Assembly (NCBI GenBank): GCA_041396985.1
Contig: JAWKXO010000006.1
Coordinates: forward strand, 1-64,000
From: Emcibacteraceae bacterium
GTDB lineage: Bacteria; Pseudomonadota; Alphaproteobacteria; Sphingomonadales; Emcibacteraceae
Direction: 5' to 3'
DNA: 64,000 bases
The notes beneath the pieces are model-generated. The model was not told the DNA's origin. It did not search any database and worked only from the letters and a program-made list of their open reading frames with translations. Shown piece after piece: positions 44,715-53,624 of the stretch. Numbering within the stretch: the first letter of the stretch is position 1; each line of letters begins with the position of its first letter. The position numbers and the translations under genes were made by a program.

Positions 44715-46274
44715 TTACCACCAGGTATAGTATATGGCTGTCAATACCATGAAAATTGCGAGCGCAACAAGATTATAGCCCGTTGTCGTATGGAAATCCG
44801 CCTTTTCAATTTTATGAACATGCACACTTTCCTCTTTGACCAGAAGGGAAGTTCCTACGGCAAGAGCGAGACAAATCACAAAAATAAAATTCATCCGATC
44901 AAGAAACGGCAAAGAAGGCCAGAAAATTTTAAAACCAAGCGATGTGACAAATGAGCCGATTGCTGCTGCAAGAGCCGCCGTTGGTGTCATCCTGCTCCAG
45001 AACATACCGAGGAAAAAGATGATGACAATCCCGGGGGTAAAGAAGCTGGTAAATTCCTGTATATACTGAAAGGCCTGATCAAAATTACCCAGAAGCGGCT
45101 TGGCACAGATCATAGCGATAATAAGCGATGAAAAGCTGACAATTCGGCCCACTTTTACATAATGATGCTGAGTTTTTCCTGGCTTATAATAACTATAGAT
45201 ATCCATCGTAAAGATGGTCGATATACTATTGGTCATTGAACCGAGCGATGAAACAATCGCCGCCACCAGTGCCGCAAAAACAAGTCCCATCATCCCTGGA
45301 GGCATTAATGTCATCAGCTGGGGATAGGCCTGATCAGGCGTCTCAAGTCCCGGTTTTATAACGACAGCAGCAATGCCGGGAAGCACCACTATAATCGGCG
45401 TGATGAGTTTAAGAATGGCAGCAAAAGCAATCCCTTTTTGTGCCTCCTGAATGCTTTTGGCCGCTAGAGCCCGCTGAATAATATATTGGTTAAATCCCCA
45501 ATAGGCAAAATGCAGAACCCAGACGGCGCCGATCAATGCGGTAATGCCGGGAAGATCTTTATAATACGGATTATCCGGCGACAGGATCATATCAAACTTT
45601 TCCGGTGCCTTTTCTGTCAGGGTTATAAACCCTGAAATCACCCCGTCCCCATCACTGATCATATTCAGAGTAAGATAGGACAGATAAAGACCGCCGATGA
45701 TCAGAAGCACGACCTGAATAATATCGGTAAAGGCAACGGCCTTTAGCCCGCCATATAAGGAATATGCCGCGGCAAATGCACCAAGAAAAACAAGACCATA
45801 TACAAGATCAACGCCGGCTACCGTATTAATGGCGAGAGCGCCAAGCCACAGTACCGATGTCAGGTTAACGAAAATATAGACCCCAATCCAGAATATGGCG
45901 AGCACCAGTCTCACATTATGGTTATATCGCTTTTCCAGATATTGTGGCATGGTATAGATGCCATATTTTAAAAAGATCGGCAGAAAATATTTTCCCACAA
46001 TCATCAGAATAATTGCCGCAATCCATTCATAGGAGGCGATTCCCAGTCCAACGGCATAACCGGAACCGGACATTCCAATGATTTGTTCCGCTGAAATGTT
46101 GGCAGCAATAAGCGAAGCACCGATCGCCCACCAAGTCAGCGTATTTCCGGCCAGAAAATAATCTTTGGTATCTTTTTCATGTCCCGCCTTTTCACGCGAA
46201 ACCAGACTAGCGATCAGGATAAGCCCAACCACATAGGCTACAAAAATGCCGATATCGACTCCTGTCAGCCTCAT
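44715..46274 (-). CDS. Sodium/sugar symporter, SSS family (SGLT-like)
   Basis: This 519-residue inner-membrane carrier has about 13-14 transmembrane helices. The SSS motifs are GASLIAANISAEQIIGMSGSG at about 50-75, AYSLYGGLKAVAFTDIIQ, and YWGFNQYIIQRALAAKS. These match SGLT-type sodium/galactose or glucose symporters. It would import unphosphorylated sugar for the adjacent glk-zwf enzymes. It lies 98 nt upstream of zwf on the same strand, with the LacI-type operator between the two genes. Confidence 0.92.
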   Translation of the reverse strand: MRLTGVDIGIFVAYVVGLILIASLVSREKAGHEKDTKDYFLAGNTLTWWAIGASLIAANISAEQIIGMSGSGYAVGLGIASYEWIAAIILMIVGKYFLPIFLKYGIYTMPQYLEKRYNHNVRLVLAIFWIGVYIFVNLTSVLWLGALAINTVAGVDLVYGLVFLGAFAAAYSLYGGLKAVAFTDIIQVVLLIIGGLYLSYLTLNMISDGDGVISGFITLTEKAPEKFDMILSPDNPYYKDLPGITALIGAVWVLHFAYWGFNQYIIQRALAAKSIQEAQKGIAFAAILKLITPIIVVLPGIAAVVIKPGLETPDQAYPQLMTLMPPGMMGLVFAALVAAIVSSLGSMTNSISTIFTMDIYSYYKPGKTQHHYVKVGRIVSFSSLIIAMICAKPLLGNFDQAFQYIQEFTSFFTPGIVIIFFLGMFWSRMTPTAALAAAIGSFVTSLGFKIFWPSLPFLDRMNFIFVICLALAVGTSLLVKEESVHVHKIEKADFHTTTGYNLVALAIFMVLTAIYYTWW

Positions 46275-46327
46275 CTCCCATCCCCTTTTATTTATGCTGT
46301 ATTTTTAAATTTAGCTTACTCGTAATA

Positions 46328-46344
46328 TATTGGTCTTGCCAATA
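46328..46344. promoter_or_regulatory. Inverted repeat TATTGG-N5-CCAATA upstream of the symporter
   Basis: Exact 6-bp arms lie 54 nt ahead of the symporter ATG. It differs from the TGTAATC LacI-type sites, so it may be bound by another regulator or be chance. Confidence 0.35.
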
Positions 46345-46372
46345 AAAAATATTCGGCTATCTCAAGAATATA

Positions 46373-46407
46373 AAAAACACCCCATAAGTCTGGCTCACGG
46401 GGTGTTT
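46373..46407 (-). terminator. Terminator after the PQQ-type sugar dehydrogenase gene
   Basis: AAACACCCC (46375-46383) and GGGGTGTTT (46399-46407) form a perfect stem with a 15-base loop. Read on the minus strand it ends in a T run. It lies 27 nt after the stop at 46434. Confidence 0.88.
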
Positions 46408-46433
46408 AAATTTTTTACAATATTACTTATTGC

Positions 46434-47711
46434 CTAGTTATTTGCCGGCTTGGGTGCTGTCAGCTTCAGAATTTTTGGATTTGGCATATCCTGAATGACA
46501 TATACTGCACCGTCAGGGCCTTCGCTTACATGACGTAATCTGTGGCCAGGTTCATCAAGCAGTCTTTCTTCGCCGATGATATGATCACCAGCCAGAACCA
46601 GCCTTGCCAAATGCATTGATGATAAGCCTGTCAGAAGCAGGTTTCCTTTCCACTCCGGGAACATATCACCGGTATAAAAAATCATCGATGACTGCGCTAT
46701 AGCGACGGGGCTCCAGTAATAAATAGGCTGAACTGTTCCTGGCTTTGTCGTATAACCGGTACCCACAGGTTTTGTTCCACCCATACGACCATAGGAAACA
46801 TAAGGCCAGCCATAATCACAGCCCGCACAGACGACGTTGATTTCATCACCGCCATCGCCCCCCATATCCCCGGCCCAAATATCCCCTGTCTCGGGGTTTT
46901 TAGCCAGTCCCATAGTGTTGCGCAGACCAATTGCATAAGCCATGTCATTGACATCAGGATTACCAACGAACGGATTATCATTTGGCACTGATCCATCCTT
47001 GTTAAGTCGCAGGATCATACCAAAAGTGCTTTTCAGGTTGGGTTCGCCCATCGGGCTTTTCCTCTGAGTGGAAATAAGAAGTTTACCACTATCATCAAAC
47101 ATCATACGACTTGGCGTTGTTTCAATCAGCACTTTAAGGTCAGAAATACTTTTTTCATCAGCAGAAAGCTTTGCACTAGCAACGCGCCATATCCCCCATG
47201 GATTTGCTGACTGCTCTTCTCTGGAAAGCTTATTCCAGGCTTGCCATTCTTCCGCAAATTTTTTATAGGCCGCATCGGAATTGTCACTTTTAACCCCGTC
47301 GGGTGCCGCCAGATAGCTGAAATAAATCATACGATTATTTGCAAAATCTGGATCAAGGATTATTTCATTTAATCCTCGTGATCCCCAGGCACGAACAGCA
47401 GGCATGCCGGTTACCGGTTTTGAAACTTTTCCATCAGGTGTTATAATTCTCAGTCTTCCTGGTACCTCTGTAACAATCATTTTGCCGTTTGGCATATGGG
47501 CCATTGCCCATGGGTGATTTAATCCGGCAACAAAATCGCTGACAACAAATGGAGCACTTTTACTGGCGAGAGGCGCTCTTGTTTGCCCCGCAAACAGTGG
47601 CGGGACTGCCTGCGTTCCTTCAGATACCTGTTGTGCTGAAGTAGACATCGATGATGTCGCTACCATAACAAGGCCCGTTAATACGGCGCCAATTCCTTTT
47701 TTTAATTTCAT
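46434..47711 (-). CDS. PQQ-dependent soluble aldose sugar dehydrogenase (YliI/Asd-type)
   Basis: This 425-residue exported protein has a signal peptide (about 1-27, ending SAQQ) and a beta-propeller of the glucose/sorbosone dehydrogenase family. Motifs are LNHPWAMAHMPNGKMIVTEVPGRL, SRGLNEIILDPDFANNRMIYFSY, VNDMAYAIGLRNTMGLA, GDEINVVCAGCDYGWPYVSYG and LLTGLSSMHLARL. These enzymes oxidise aldoses in the periplasm with PQQ. A terminator separates it from the symporter, so it has its own promoter. It would give a direct oxidative route beside the phosphorylating one. Confidence 0.88.
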   Translation of the reverse strand: MKLKKGIGAVLTGLVMVATSSMSTSAQQVSEGTQAVPPLFAGQTRAPLASKSAPFVVSDFVAGLNHPWAMAHMPNGKMIVTEVPGRLRIITPDGKVSKPVTGMPAVRAWGSRGLNEIILDPDFANNRMIYFSYLAAPDGVKSDNSDAAYKKFAEEWQAWNKLSREEQSANPWGIWRVASAKLSADEKSISDLKVLIETTPSRMMFDDSGKLLISTQRKSPMGEPNLKSTFGMILRLNKDGSVPNDNPFVGNPDVNDMAYAIGLRNTMGLAKNPETGDIWAGDMGGDGGDEINVVCAGCDYGWPYVSYGRMGGTKPVGTGYTTKPGTVQPIYYWSPVAIAQSSMIFYTGDMFPEWKGNLLLTGLSSMHLARLVLAGDHIIGEERLLDEPGHRLRHVSEGPDGAVYVIQDMPNPKILKLTAPKPANN

Positions 47712-47865
47712 TAGTCTCTCCCATGGGTTTATGTCGGCAGAGTATAGAAGAAGACATTTTCCAAATCAATCCGATTAGCAATGATCCTGCGCTGTTCAAC
47801 TATTTATTTCTAAATTATTGTGAATGCGTTATAAATAGGAAGTTCATAAAAATACGGGATAAAGA

Positions 47866-48480
47866 ATGACTATAACTTTCCATAAAGGTGATCTTAACGA
47901 CAACGTTAAATTTTCTGGCTCAGTTGCCATCGATACTGAAACCATGGGCCTTAATCCCAATCGTGACAGACTTTGCCTTGTTCAGCTTTCAGCGGGGGAT
48001 GGCAATGCCCATATCATACAGATTGCCGATGGGCAGACCGAAGCACCAAATTTGAAAAAACTGCTTGAAAATCCTGATATTATAAAAATTTTCCATTTTG
48101 CACGTTTTGATGTTGCTGTTCTGAAAAAATATCTTAATGCAGATGTCGCGCCCATTTATTGTACAAAAATTGCCTCTAAACTTGTCCGCACCTATACTGA
48201 CCGTCATGGCCTTAAAGATTTACTGAATGAACTTTTGAATATTGATATTTCCAAAAAGCAGCAAAGTTCCAATTGGGGAAGTACTGAACTAAGCCAGGCA
48301 CAGCTTGAATATGCGGCGACAGATGTTTATCACCTGCATGATCTAATGAATATTTTAAACAACATGCTGGATAGCAGCGGACGGGCCAGTCTTGCTCAGA
48401 AATGTTTCGATTTTTTACCGACTCGATGTGAACTTGATCTTGCCGGCTGGCAGGAAACTGATATTTTTGCTCATAGCTAA
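47866..48480 (+). CDS. Ribonuclease D-like 3'-5' exonuclease
   Basis: This 204-residue DEDDy exonuclease is shorter than classical RNase D because it lacks HRDC domains, which is usual for this alphaproteobacterial form. Exo motifs are VAIDTETMGLNP (I), FHFARFDVAVLKKY (II) and LEYAATDVYHLHDL (III, with the Tyr). It probably trims RNA 3' ends. This gene is a frequent direct neighbour of lptC in alphaproteobacteria, as here (130 nt gap). Confidence 0.92.
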   Translation: MTITFHKGDLNDNVKFSGSVAIDTETMGLNPNRDRLCLVQLSAGDGNAHIIQIADGQTEAPNLKKLLENPDIIKIFHFARFDVAVLKKYLNADVAPIYCTKIASKLVRTYTDRHGLKDLLNELLNIDISKKQQSSNWGSTELSQAQLEYAATDVYHLHDLMNILNNMLDSSGRASLAQKCFDFLPTRCELDLAGWQETDIFAHS

Positions 48481-48610
48481 AATTTCCATGCAAAAATCGT
48501 GCCTTTTAACTTGAAGCATTCATGCGAAAGCACTACATTTAAACTATAGTCATAGGCTATTTCATTATTTTGCCACGTTTGCATTTTAGCAAGGTGATAT
48601 CTAATGGGTT

Positions 48611-49330
48611 ATGGAAGCAATATTGGAAATAAATATAGTGAATACACAGCCTGATCATTATTTAGAAACACACGAAAATGTGACGTTCGATGAAAATGAA
48701 CGTCAGATCAATCGTGCCAGTCAGCTGAAGAAAATGATCCCGATCCTAACGTTGCTCGCATTTCTGTGTCTTGTTCTTTTTCCTATTCTGGCTTCCCGTG
48801 AAAACAGCTTTACACTGGCCATTGACAAACTGCCGGAACGTGATGAAAAAGCAAAACTGATTAAACCAAGTTATGTTGATATTGACAGCCATAACAACCC
48901 TGTAAACATTTCAGCAGAATCCGCAACACGTGAAGAAAATGGTGAAACCAATTATTTCTTTACGAACCTGGATGCGCAGATGTCACTCCCTTCCGGTGAA
49001 GGTATCGAAATACTTGCTCAGAATGGAACGCTGAACACCGGAACCCAGATTATGGATCTTGGCGGTGAAATAACCATTACCTCTGAAACAGGGTTCCAGC
49101 TTCGTGCGACAGAAGCGACTTTTCTGATTGGGGATAAAATTGCATCTGGTCGGAACGGCGTATCCGGCATTGCTCCATTCGGTCATTTTAATGCAAATAA
49201 CTTTAAAGCGGATATTCAGGATGAGGTCATTACCTTAAGCGGAAATGTAAAAATCAGTTTCGATCCGAATAAACCTATGAATATTTTTGCATCGAACGAA
49301 CAAACAAACACAAAAGGAATAAATAATTGA
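48611..49330 (+). CDS. lptC: LPS export ABC transporter periplasmic protein LptC
   Basis: This 239-residue bitopic inner-membrane protein has one membrane helix at about 44-62 (IPILTLLAFLCLVLFPILAS), then a beta-jellyroll periplasmic domain (VNISAESATREENGETNYFF; MDLGGEITITSETGFQL). LptC takes LPS from LptB2FG and hands it to LptA. The stop overlaps the lptA TTG start (TTGA), pointing to coupled translation. Identification rests on fold pattern and on lptA-lptB directly downstream. Confidence 0.88.
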   Translation: MEAILEINIVNTQPDHYLETHENVTFDENERQINRASQLKKMIPILTLLAFLCLVLFPILASRENSFTLAIDKLPERDEKAKLIKPSYVDIDSHNNPVNISAESATREENGETNYFFTNLDAQMSLPSGEGIEILAQNGTLNTGTQIMDLGGEITITSETGFQLRATEATFLIGDKIASGRNGVSGIAPFGHFNANNFKADIQDEVITLSGNVKISFDPNKPMNIFASNEQTNTKGINN

Positions 49331-49851
49331 TCGGCCTCAGAAATATTGTCAGCATTAATTTGCTCGCTTTCAGTTGCTTATGTATGTCTGCTCAGGCGCA
49401 GATATCATCCTTAAAAAATCACGAGGTAGAAAACCCTGTTGATATCAGTGCCGACAGGCTTGAAGTCAAACAAAAGGAAAATATTGCTCTTTTTAGCGGC
49501 AATGTTGTGGTCACCCAGGATGATATGTCACTGGTGTCCGACCGTATCACCGTATTTTATCAGGGAGAGCGTGATGAAAATAATTCATCGTCGATTTCAA
49601 GACTTGATGCATCCGGCAATGTGACACTGACATCACCAACTGAAACCATAAAAAGCACATGGGGTGTTTATGACTTCACGGAAAAAATCATTACACTTGG
49701 TGGCAATGTAGAATTTAATAATTCGGACGGACAAATTAAAAGTCCCCGCCTGCAGGTCAATCTGACCACAGGACAAATAACAATGGATGGTGGACGTGTA
49801 GAGGGAAGCCCAGACCGCGTAACCGGACAATTTACACCACCAAAAAACTAA
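49327..49851 (+). CDS. lptA: LPS transport periplasmic bridge protein LptA
   Basis: This 174-residue protein has a signal peptide ending near SAQAQ and an OstA-like domain (NPVDISADRLEVKQKENIALF; GNVVVTQDDMSLVSDRITVFY). LptA units polymerise into a bridge carrying LPS across the periplasm. The start is a TTG at 49327; the next ATG (Met20) would cut the signal peptide, so TTG is preferred. It overlaps lptC by 4 nt. Confidence 0.92.
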   Translation: MIGLRNIVSINLLAFSCLCMSAQAQISSLKNHEVENPVDISADRLEVKQKENIALFSGNVVVTQDDMSLVSDRITVFYQGERDENNSSSISRLDASGNVTLTSPTETIKSTWGVYDFTEKIITLGGNVEFNNSDGQIKSPRLQVNLTTGQITMDGGRVEGSPDRVTGQFTPPKN

Positions 49852-49930
49852 CAAGTAAGCGATTGATAGTAATAGAAATAACGAGAAAAAAATTACTTAT
49901 TGTTAATCACTTTTAGAGTAAAATAAAAAG

Positions 49931-50704
49931 ATGGAAAAAATAATACAGCTCTCACCAACGGATCATCATCCAACCTCATTAGATGAAGGACTTGTTGTTG
50001 ACGCGGTAGAGAAAAAATACCGAAAAAAAACAGTTCTTCGCGGTATTTCCATGCAGATCAAAAAAGGGGAAGTGATCGGCCTTCTGGGCCCTAATGGTGC
50101 CGGGAAAACGACAAGCTTCTACACTATGGTAGGGTTGGTTAAGCCGGACAGTGGCCGAATTCTTCTTGACGGTCATGATATTACACATATGCCAATGTAC
50201 AGACGCGCCCGGCTTGGCATTGGCTACCTTCCGCAGGAATCATCTATTTTTCGTGGTATGACCGTAGAAGAAAATATCTGGTCCGTCCTGGAAATCTGTG
50301 AGCACAATCCGACCAAACGGGCCGAAGCCCTTGAAAGCCTGCTTGATGAATTTGCCATTCAGCATATAAGACAATCCCCTGCACTGGCCCTTTCCGGCGG
50401 TGAACGCAGAAGAGCCGAGATAGCCCGTGCCCTTGCATCAGGTCCATCATATATGCTGCTTGATGAACCATTTGCCGGTATTGACCCTATTGCCATTGCC
50501 GATATCCGAAATCTTGTCTCTCACCTGAAAGACAGGGATATCGGCGTTTTGATTACAGATCATAACGTCAGAGAAACTCTCGATATTATTGACCGTGCCT
50601 ATATTATTCATGACGGACAGGTTCTCATGTCCGGAACACCGGAGGAAATTGTAGAGAACGAAGATGTGAAACGCGTATATCTTGGTGAAAATTTCAGTTT
50701 GTAA
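49931..50704 (+). CDS. lptB: LPS export ABC transporter ATP-binding protein LptB
   Basis: This cytoplasmic ATPase powers LPS extraction with LptFG. The 257-residue protein has Walker [14 protein letters not shown]-loop [12 protein letters not shown], signature [17 protein letters not shown], Walker [14 protein letters not shown] and H-loop [10 protein letters not shown]. It follows lptA by 79 nt and precedes rpoN by 14 nt, the standard lptB-rpoN order. LptF and LptG are not in the window. Confidence 0.97.
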   Translation: MEKIIQLSPTDHHPTSLDEGLVVDAVEKKYRKKTVLRGISMQIKKGEVIGLLGPNGAGKTTSFYTMVGLVKPDSGRILLDGHDITHMPMYRRARLGIGYLPQESSIFRGMTVEENIWSVLEICEHNPTKRAEALESLLDEFAIQHIRQSPALALSGGERRRAEIARALASGPSYMLLDEPFAGIDPIAIADIRNLVSHLKDRDIGVLITDHNVRETLDIIDRAYIIHDGQVLMSGTPEEIVENEDVKRVYLGENFSL

Positions 50705-50718
50705 TGGGAAAAGTATAA

Positions 50719-52278
50719 ATGGCATTAACGCCTCGCCTTGACATAAAACAATCTCAATCTCTGGTGCTGACACCGCAGCTGCAGCAGGCTATCAAAATGC
50801 TGCAGCTTTCAAGCGCTGAACTTGTTGAATTTGTCGCTGAGGAAGTCGCACAAAATCCTCTACTGGAATATGGCGAAAATTCCGACGGCGAAGATGATCG
50901 CAGATCAGCCAATAATGGCGATAGTGAGCGCAATGATGAAAAAAACAGCTCCGAAATAGATATATCACAAAAGTCATCTGACGATTATTTGAATGAAACA
51001 ACCCAGGTTAATACACAGGACGATTCACCACTGGATACTGATTATAGCGAACTGTATGACGATAACAGTTTTTCTGATAATATTGGTACAATGCCTAATG
51101 AAAATCTGGGTCTAAATGGCAGTAATATGATCACAGGTGGTGTCGGAAGTTTTGATTTTACCGAAAGTTCTGCTGAACAAAAACAATCCACCGTTCTTTC
51201 ACTTAAAGCCCATCTTGAAGATCAACTCGCTCTTTTACAGGCACAGCCCTATGAAAAGGTTATTATCCAGTATCTTATCGGGCTGATGGATGAAGCCGGT
51301 TATATTAATGAAGAGACAACCCTGATTGCCGATCGCTGTGGATGCAGTGTTGAGGACGTCAATCGCATCTTTGAAATTGCCCAGACTATGGAACCGCTTG
51401 GTGTCTTTGCCAGAAGCCTTGGCGAATGCCTTAAAATCCAACAAATCCAGGCTGATCGATATGATCCGGCCATGGCCATTTTTCTTGATAATCTTGAAAT
51501 GCTGGGCGACCGTAAATTTAATGAACTGAGAAGACTTTGTAGGGTTAGCAAGGAAGACTTTCTTGATATGGTCGAGGAAATCAAAGCGTTAAATCCTAAG
51601 CCCGGCCTCGAATATGGTGAAGATATTGTCTATACGGTTGTCCCGGATGTTTATGTCAAAAAGACCCCCAAGGGCACCTGGGCGGTAGAACTTAATAATG
51701 ACAGTCTGCCAAAAGTCTTAATGAATAATCGTTACCTGAATGAAATAGGTGAAAAAGCAACCAGCAAAAAAGACAAAGAGTATATTGACGAATGCGTTGC
51801 AAAGGCTAACTGGCTCGTCAGGGCCCTGGATCAAAGAGCACGGACCATCCTTAAAGTATCCAGTGAGCTGGTTAAGCTGCAAAAGAAATTCCTGGATGAT
51901 GGCATCCAGTATCTTGCACCGATCAATTTGAAAACGATTGCCGATGCGATTGAAATGCATGAAAGTACAGTGAGTCGGGTTACAGCCAACAAGTATATCT
52001 CGACACCAAGAGGGATTTTTGAAATGAAATTCTTCTTCACCAACGCGATCGGATCACTGGACAGTGATAATCAGTATTCATCCAAATCCATTAAATATAA
52101 AATTAAACAACTGATCGATGACGAAGACCCTAAGAAAATTTTATCGGATGATAAACTCGTAGAGATTATTAGGGGCGAAGGCATTGATATTGCAAGGAGA
52201 ACCGTGGCAAAATACAGAGAATCCCTAGAAATCCCGTCTTCAATTATTAGAAGAAGAATGAAGAATCCGGTCCTTTAA
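50719..52278 (+). CDS. rpoN: RNA polymerase sigma-54 factor
   Basis: RpoN directs transcription from -24/-12 promoters with enhancer-binding activators. The 519-residue protein has region I (LDIKQSQSLVLTPQLQQAIK), an acidic region II at about 55-130, the core-binding region, and the RpoN box region (ARRTVAKYRESLEIPSSIIR) at the C-terminus. It lies 14 nt after lptB, with hpf and ptsN downstream as usual. Confidence 0.97.
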   Translation: MALTPRLDIKQSQSLVLTPQLQQAIKMLQLSSAELVEFVAEEVAQNPLLEYGENSDGEDDRRSANNGDSERNDEKNSSEIDISQKSSDDYLNETTQVNTQDDSPLDTDYSELYDDNSFSDNIGTMPNENLGLNGSNMITGGVGSFDFTESSAEQKQSTVLSLKAHLEDQLALLQAQPYEKVIIQYLIGLMDEAGYINEETTLIADRCGCSVEDVNRIFEIAQTMEPLGVFARSLGECLKIQQIQADRYDPAMAIFLDNLEMLGDRKFNELRRLCRVSKEDFLDMVEEIKALNPKPGLEYGEDIVYTVVPDVYVKKTPKGTWAVELNNDSLPKVLMNNRYLNEIGEKATSKKDKEYIDECVAKANWLVRALDQRARTILKVSSELVKLQKKFLDDGIQYLAPINLKTIADAIEMHESTVSRVTANKYISTPRGIFEMKFFFTNAIGSLDSDNQYSSKSIKYKIKQLIDDEDPKKILSDDKLVEIIRGEGIDIARRTVAKYRESLEIPSSIIRRRMKNPVL

Positions 52279-52436
52279 TTTTAAGCCAAGAGAAAGAATT
52301 TACAGATAGCGTTTTTTCTCAACCGGACTGGAAACAACAATAATCATAGGTAAATATGATATATTAAATATGCGGGTATTTCGTGAAAGCTTGACAGACA
52401 GGTCACATATCACTAAGTTCCGCGACCTTAATATCG

Positions 52437-52452
52437 GTGCTGTCATCAGCAC
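52437..52452 (+). other. Small hairpin in the rpoN-hpf gap
   Basis: GTGCTG and CAGCAC pair around a TCAT loop. No strong T run follows. It lies 41 nt upstream of the hpf ATG and may sit in the hpf leader or weakly terminate rpoN transcription. Confidence 0.35.
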
Positions 52453-52492
52453 GTTCAATATTTAAGCTATCTGAGATAGGATAAGAATTAAA

Positions 52493-53074
52493 ATGAGAAT
52501 TACGGTTACTGGAAAACAACTTGATGTTGGCGCTTCATTGCAGGAACATGTTCAATCACGGCTTGAAGGCAGTGTAAAAAAATATTTCAGTCATTCAATT
52601 GAAGGGGATGTGACCCTTTCTAAAAATGCTCATTTATTCCGTGCGGATTGTAAAATCCATATCGGTCACGGTATTTATCTGCAGTCTAGTGCAGAAGAAA
52701 CGGAAATATACGCCGCTTTTGACACTGCTGCTGACAAATTGGAAACCCGTTTACGCCGTTATAAAAGACGTATTACAAATCACCATAAAGAACGCAGTAA
52801 AGCCAAGGAAGAAATGAATGCGGTCTATAAAGCGAGCTATAATGTGTTTGATGTCTCTGAAAATAAAGAACTCGAAGAAGAAGACAGCATGCCGGTTATT
52901 GTCGCCGAAATGGATATGGAAATTCCGGAAGTTACAGTAAGTGATGCTGTTATGAGACTTGACCTTGGTGACCTTCAGACATTAATGTTCCGTAACAGCG
53001 GTCATGGCGGCATCAATGTCGTCTATAGAAGACCGGACGGCAATATTGGATGGATTGATCCTAAATTATCATAA
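52493..53074 (+). CDS. hpf: Ribosome hibernation-promoting factor, long form
   Basis: This 193-residue protein has an N-terminal S30AE/YfiA domain (MRITVTGKQLDVGASLQEHV; AAFDTAADKLETRLRRYKRR) and a C-terminal dimer domain (MPVIVAEMDMEIPEVTVSDAVMRL region, ending NIGWIDPKL). The long form dimerises 70S ribosomes into inactive 100S particles in stationary phase. A 214-nt gap with a small hairpin separates it from rpoN. Confidence 0.95.
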   Translation: MRITVTGKQLDVGASLQEHVQSRLEGSVKKYFSHSIEGDVTLSKNAHLFRADCKIHIGHGIYLQSSAEETEIYAAFDTAADKLETRLRRYKRRITNHHKERSKAKEEMNAVYKASYNVFDVSENKELEEEDSMPVIVAEMDMEIPEVTVSDAVMRLDLGDLQTLMFRNSGHGGINVVYRRPDGNIGWIDPKLS

Positions 53075-53101
53075 TAAAAATAATAAGAGACCTTAATCTT
53101 A

Positions 53102-53569
53102 ATGGACATTTCAAATTTGATTAATTTGGACCGGATATTTCCTAATCTGAAAGCATCCAGCAAAAAACAATTGTTGCAGGAACTTGGGAATATTGCAAAA
53201 GATAAAATCGGCAAACCAGTTTATGAGATCGCCAACGTTCTTATGGAACGAGAGCGACTTGGTTCTACAGGTGTCGGGCACGGTGTCGCCATCCCGCATG
53301 GCCGCTTTCCGGATCTTGACCAAATTATCGGAATTTTTGCCAAACTGGAAAAACCGGTAAATTTTGACGCCCTTGACGATCAGCCGGTTGATCTTGTCTT
53401 TCTCCTGCTTGTTCCTGAACAGGCAGGAGCCGACCACCTGAAAGCCCTCGCTAAGGTCTCACGCGTACTTCGCGACCAGTCTGTTTGTGAAAAATTGCGC
53501 GGCACTGATAGTGCCGATGCAATATATGCCATTCTGACTTCAGCAGCCAGCACGAACAAAGCCGCATAA
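53102..53569 (+). CDS. ptsN: Nitrogen PTS EIIA component PtsN
   Basis: This 155-residue EIIA-Ntr regulator is phosphorylated on a His in GHGVAIPHGRFPDLDQ (residue 63 or so) by the nitrogen PTS relay. It links nitrogen and carbon state to targets such as potassium transport and sensor kinases. MERERLGSTGVGHGVAIPHG is the family block. It lies 27 nt after hpf and is followed by a strong terminator. Confidence 0.96.
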   Translation: MDISNLINLDRIFPNLKASSKKQLLQELGNIAKDKIGKPVYEIANVLMERERLGSTGVGHGVAIPHGRFPDLDQIIGIFAKLEKPVNFDALDDQPVDLVFLLLVPEQAGADHLKALAKVSRVLRDQSVCEKLRGTDSADAIYAILTSAASTNKAA

Positions 53570-53572
53570 AAA

Positions 53573-53601
53573 AACACTCCGTAATGACATTACGGAGTGT
53601 T
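53573..53601. terminator. Bidirectional terminator between ptsN and the TPR-SPOR gene
   Basis: AACACTCCGTAAT and ATTACGGAGTGTT form a perfect 13-bp stem with a 3-base loop, preceded by an A run on the plus strand. It sits between convergent genes. Confidence 0.88.
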
Positions 53602-53624
53602 CATTAAATCTATCAAGCTGGAAT

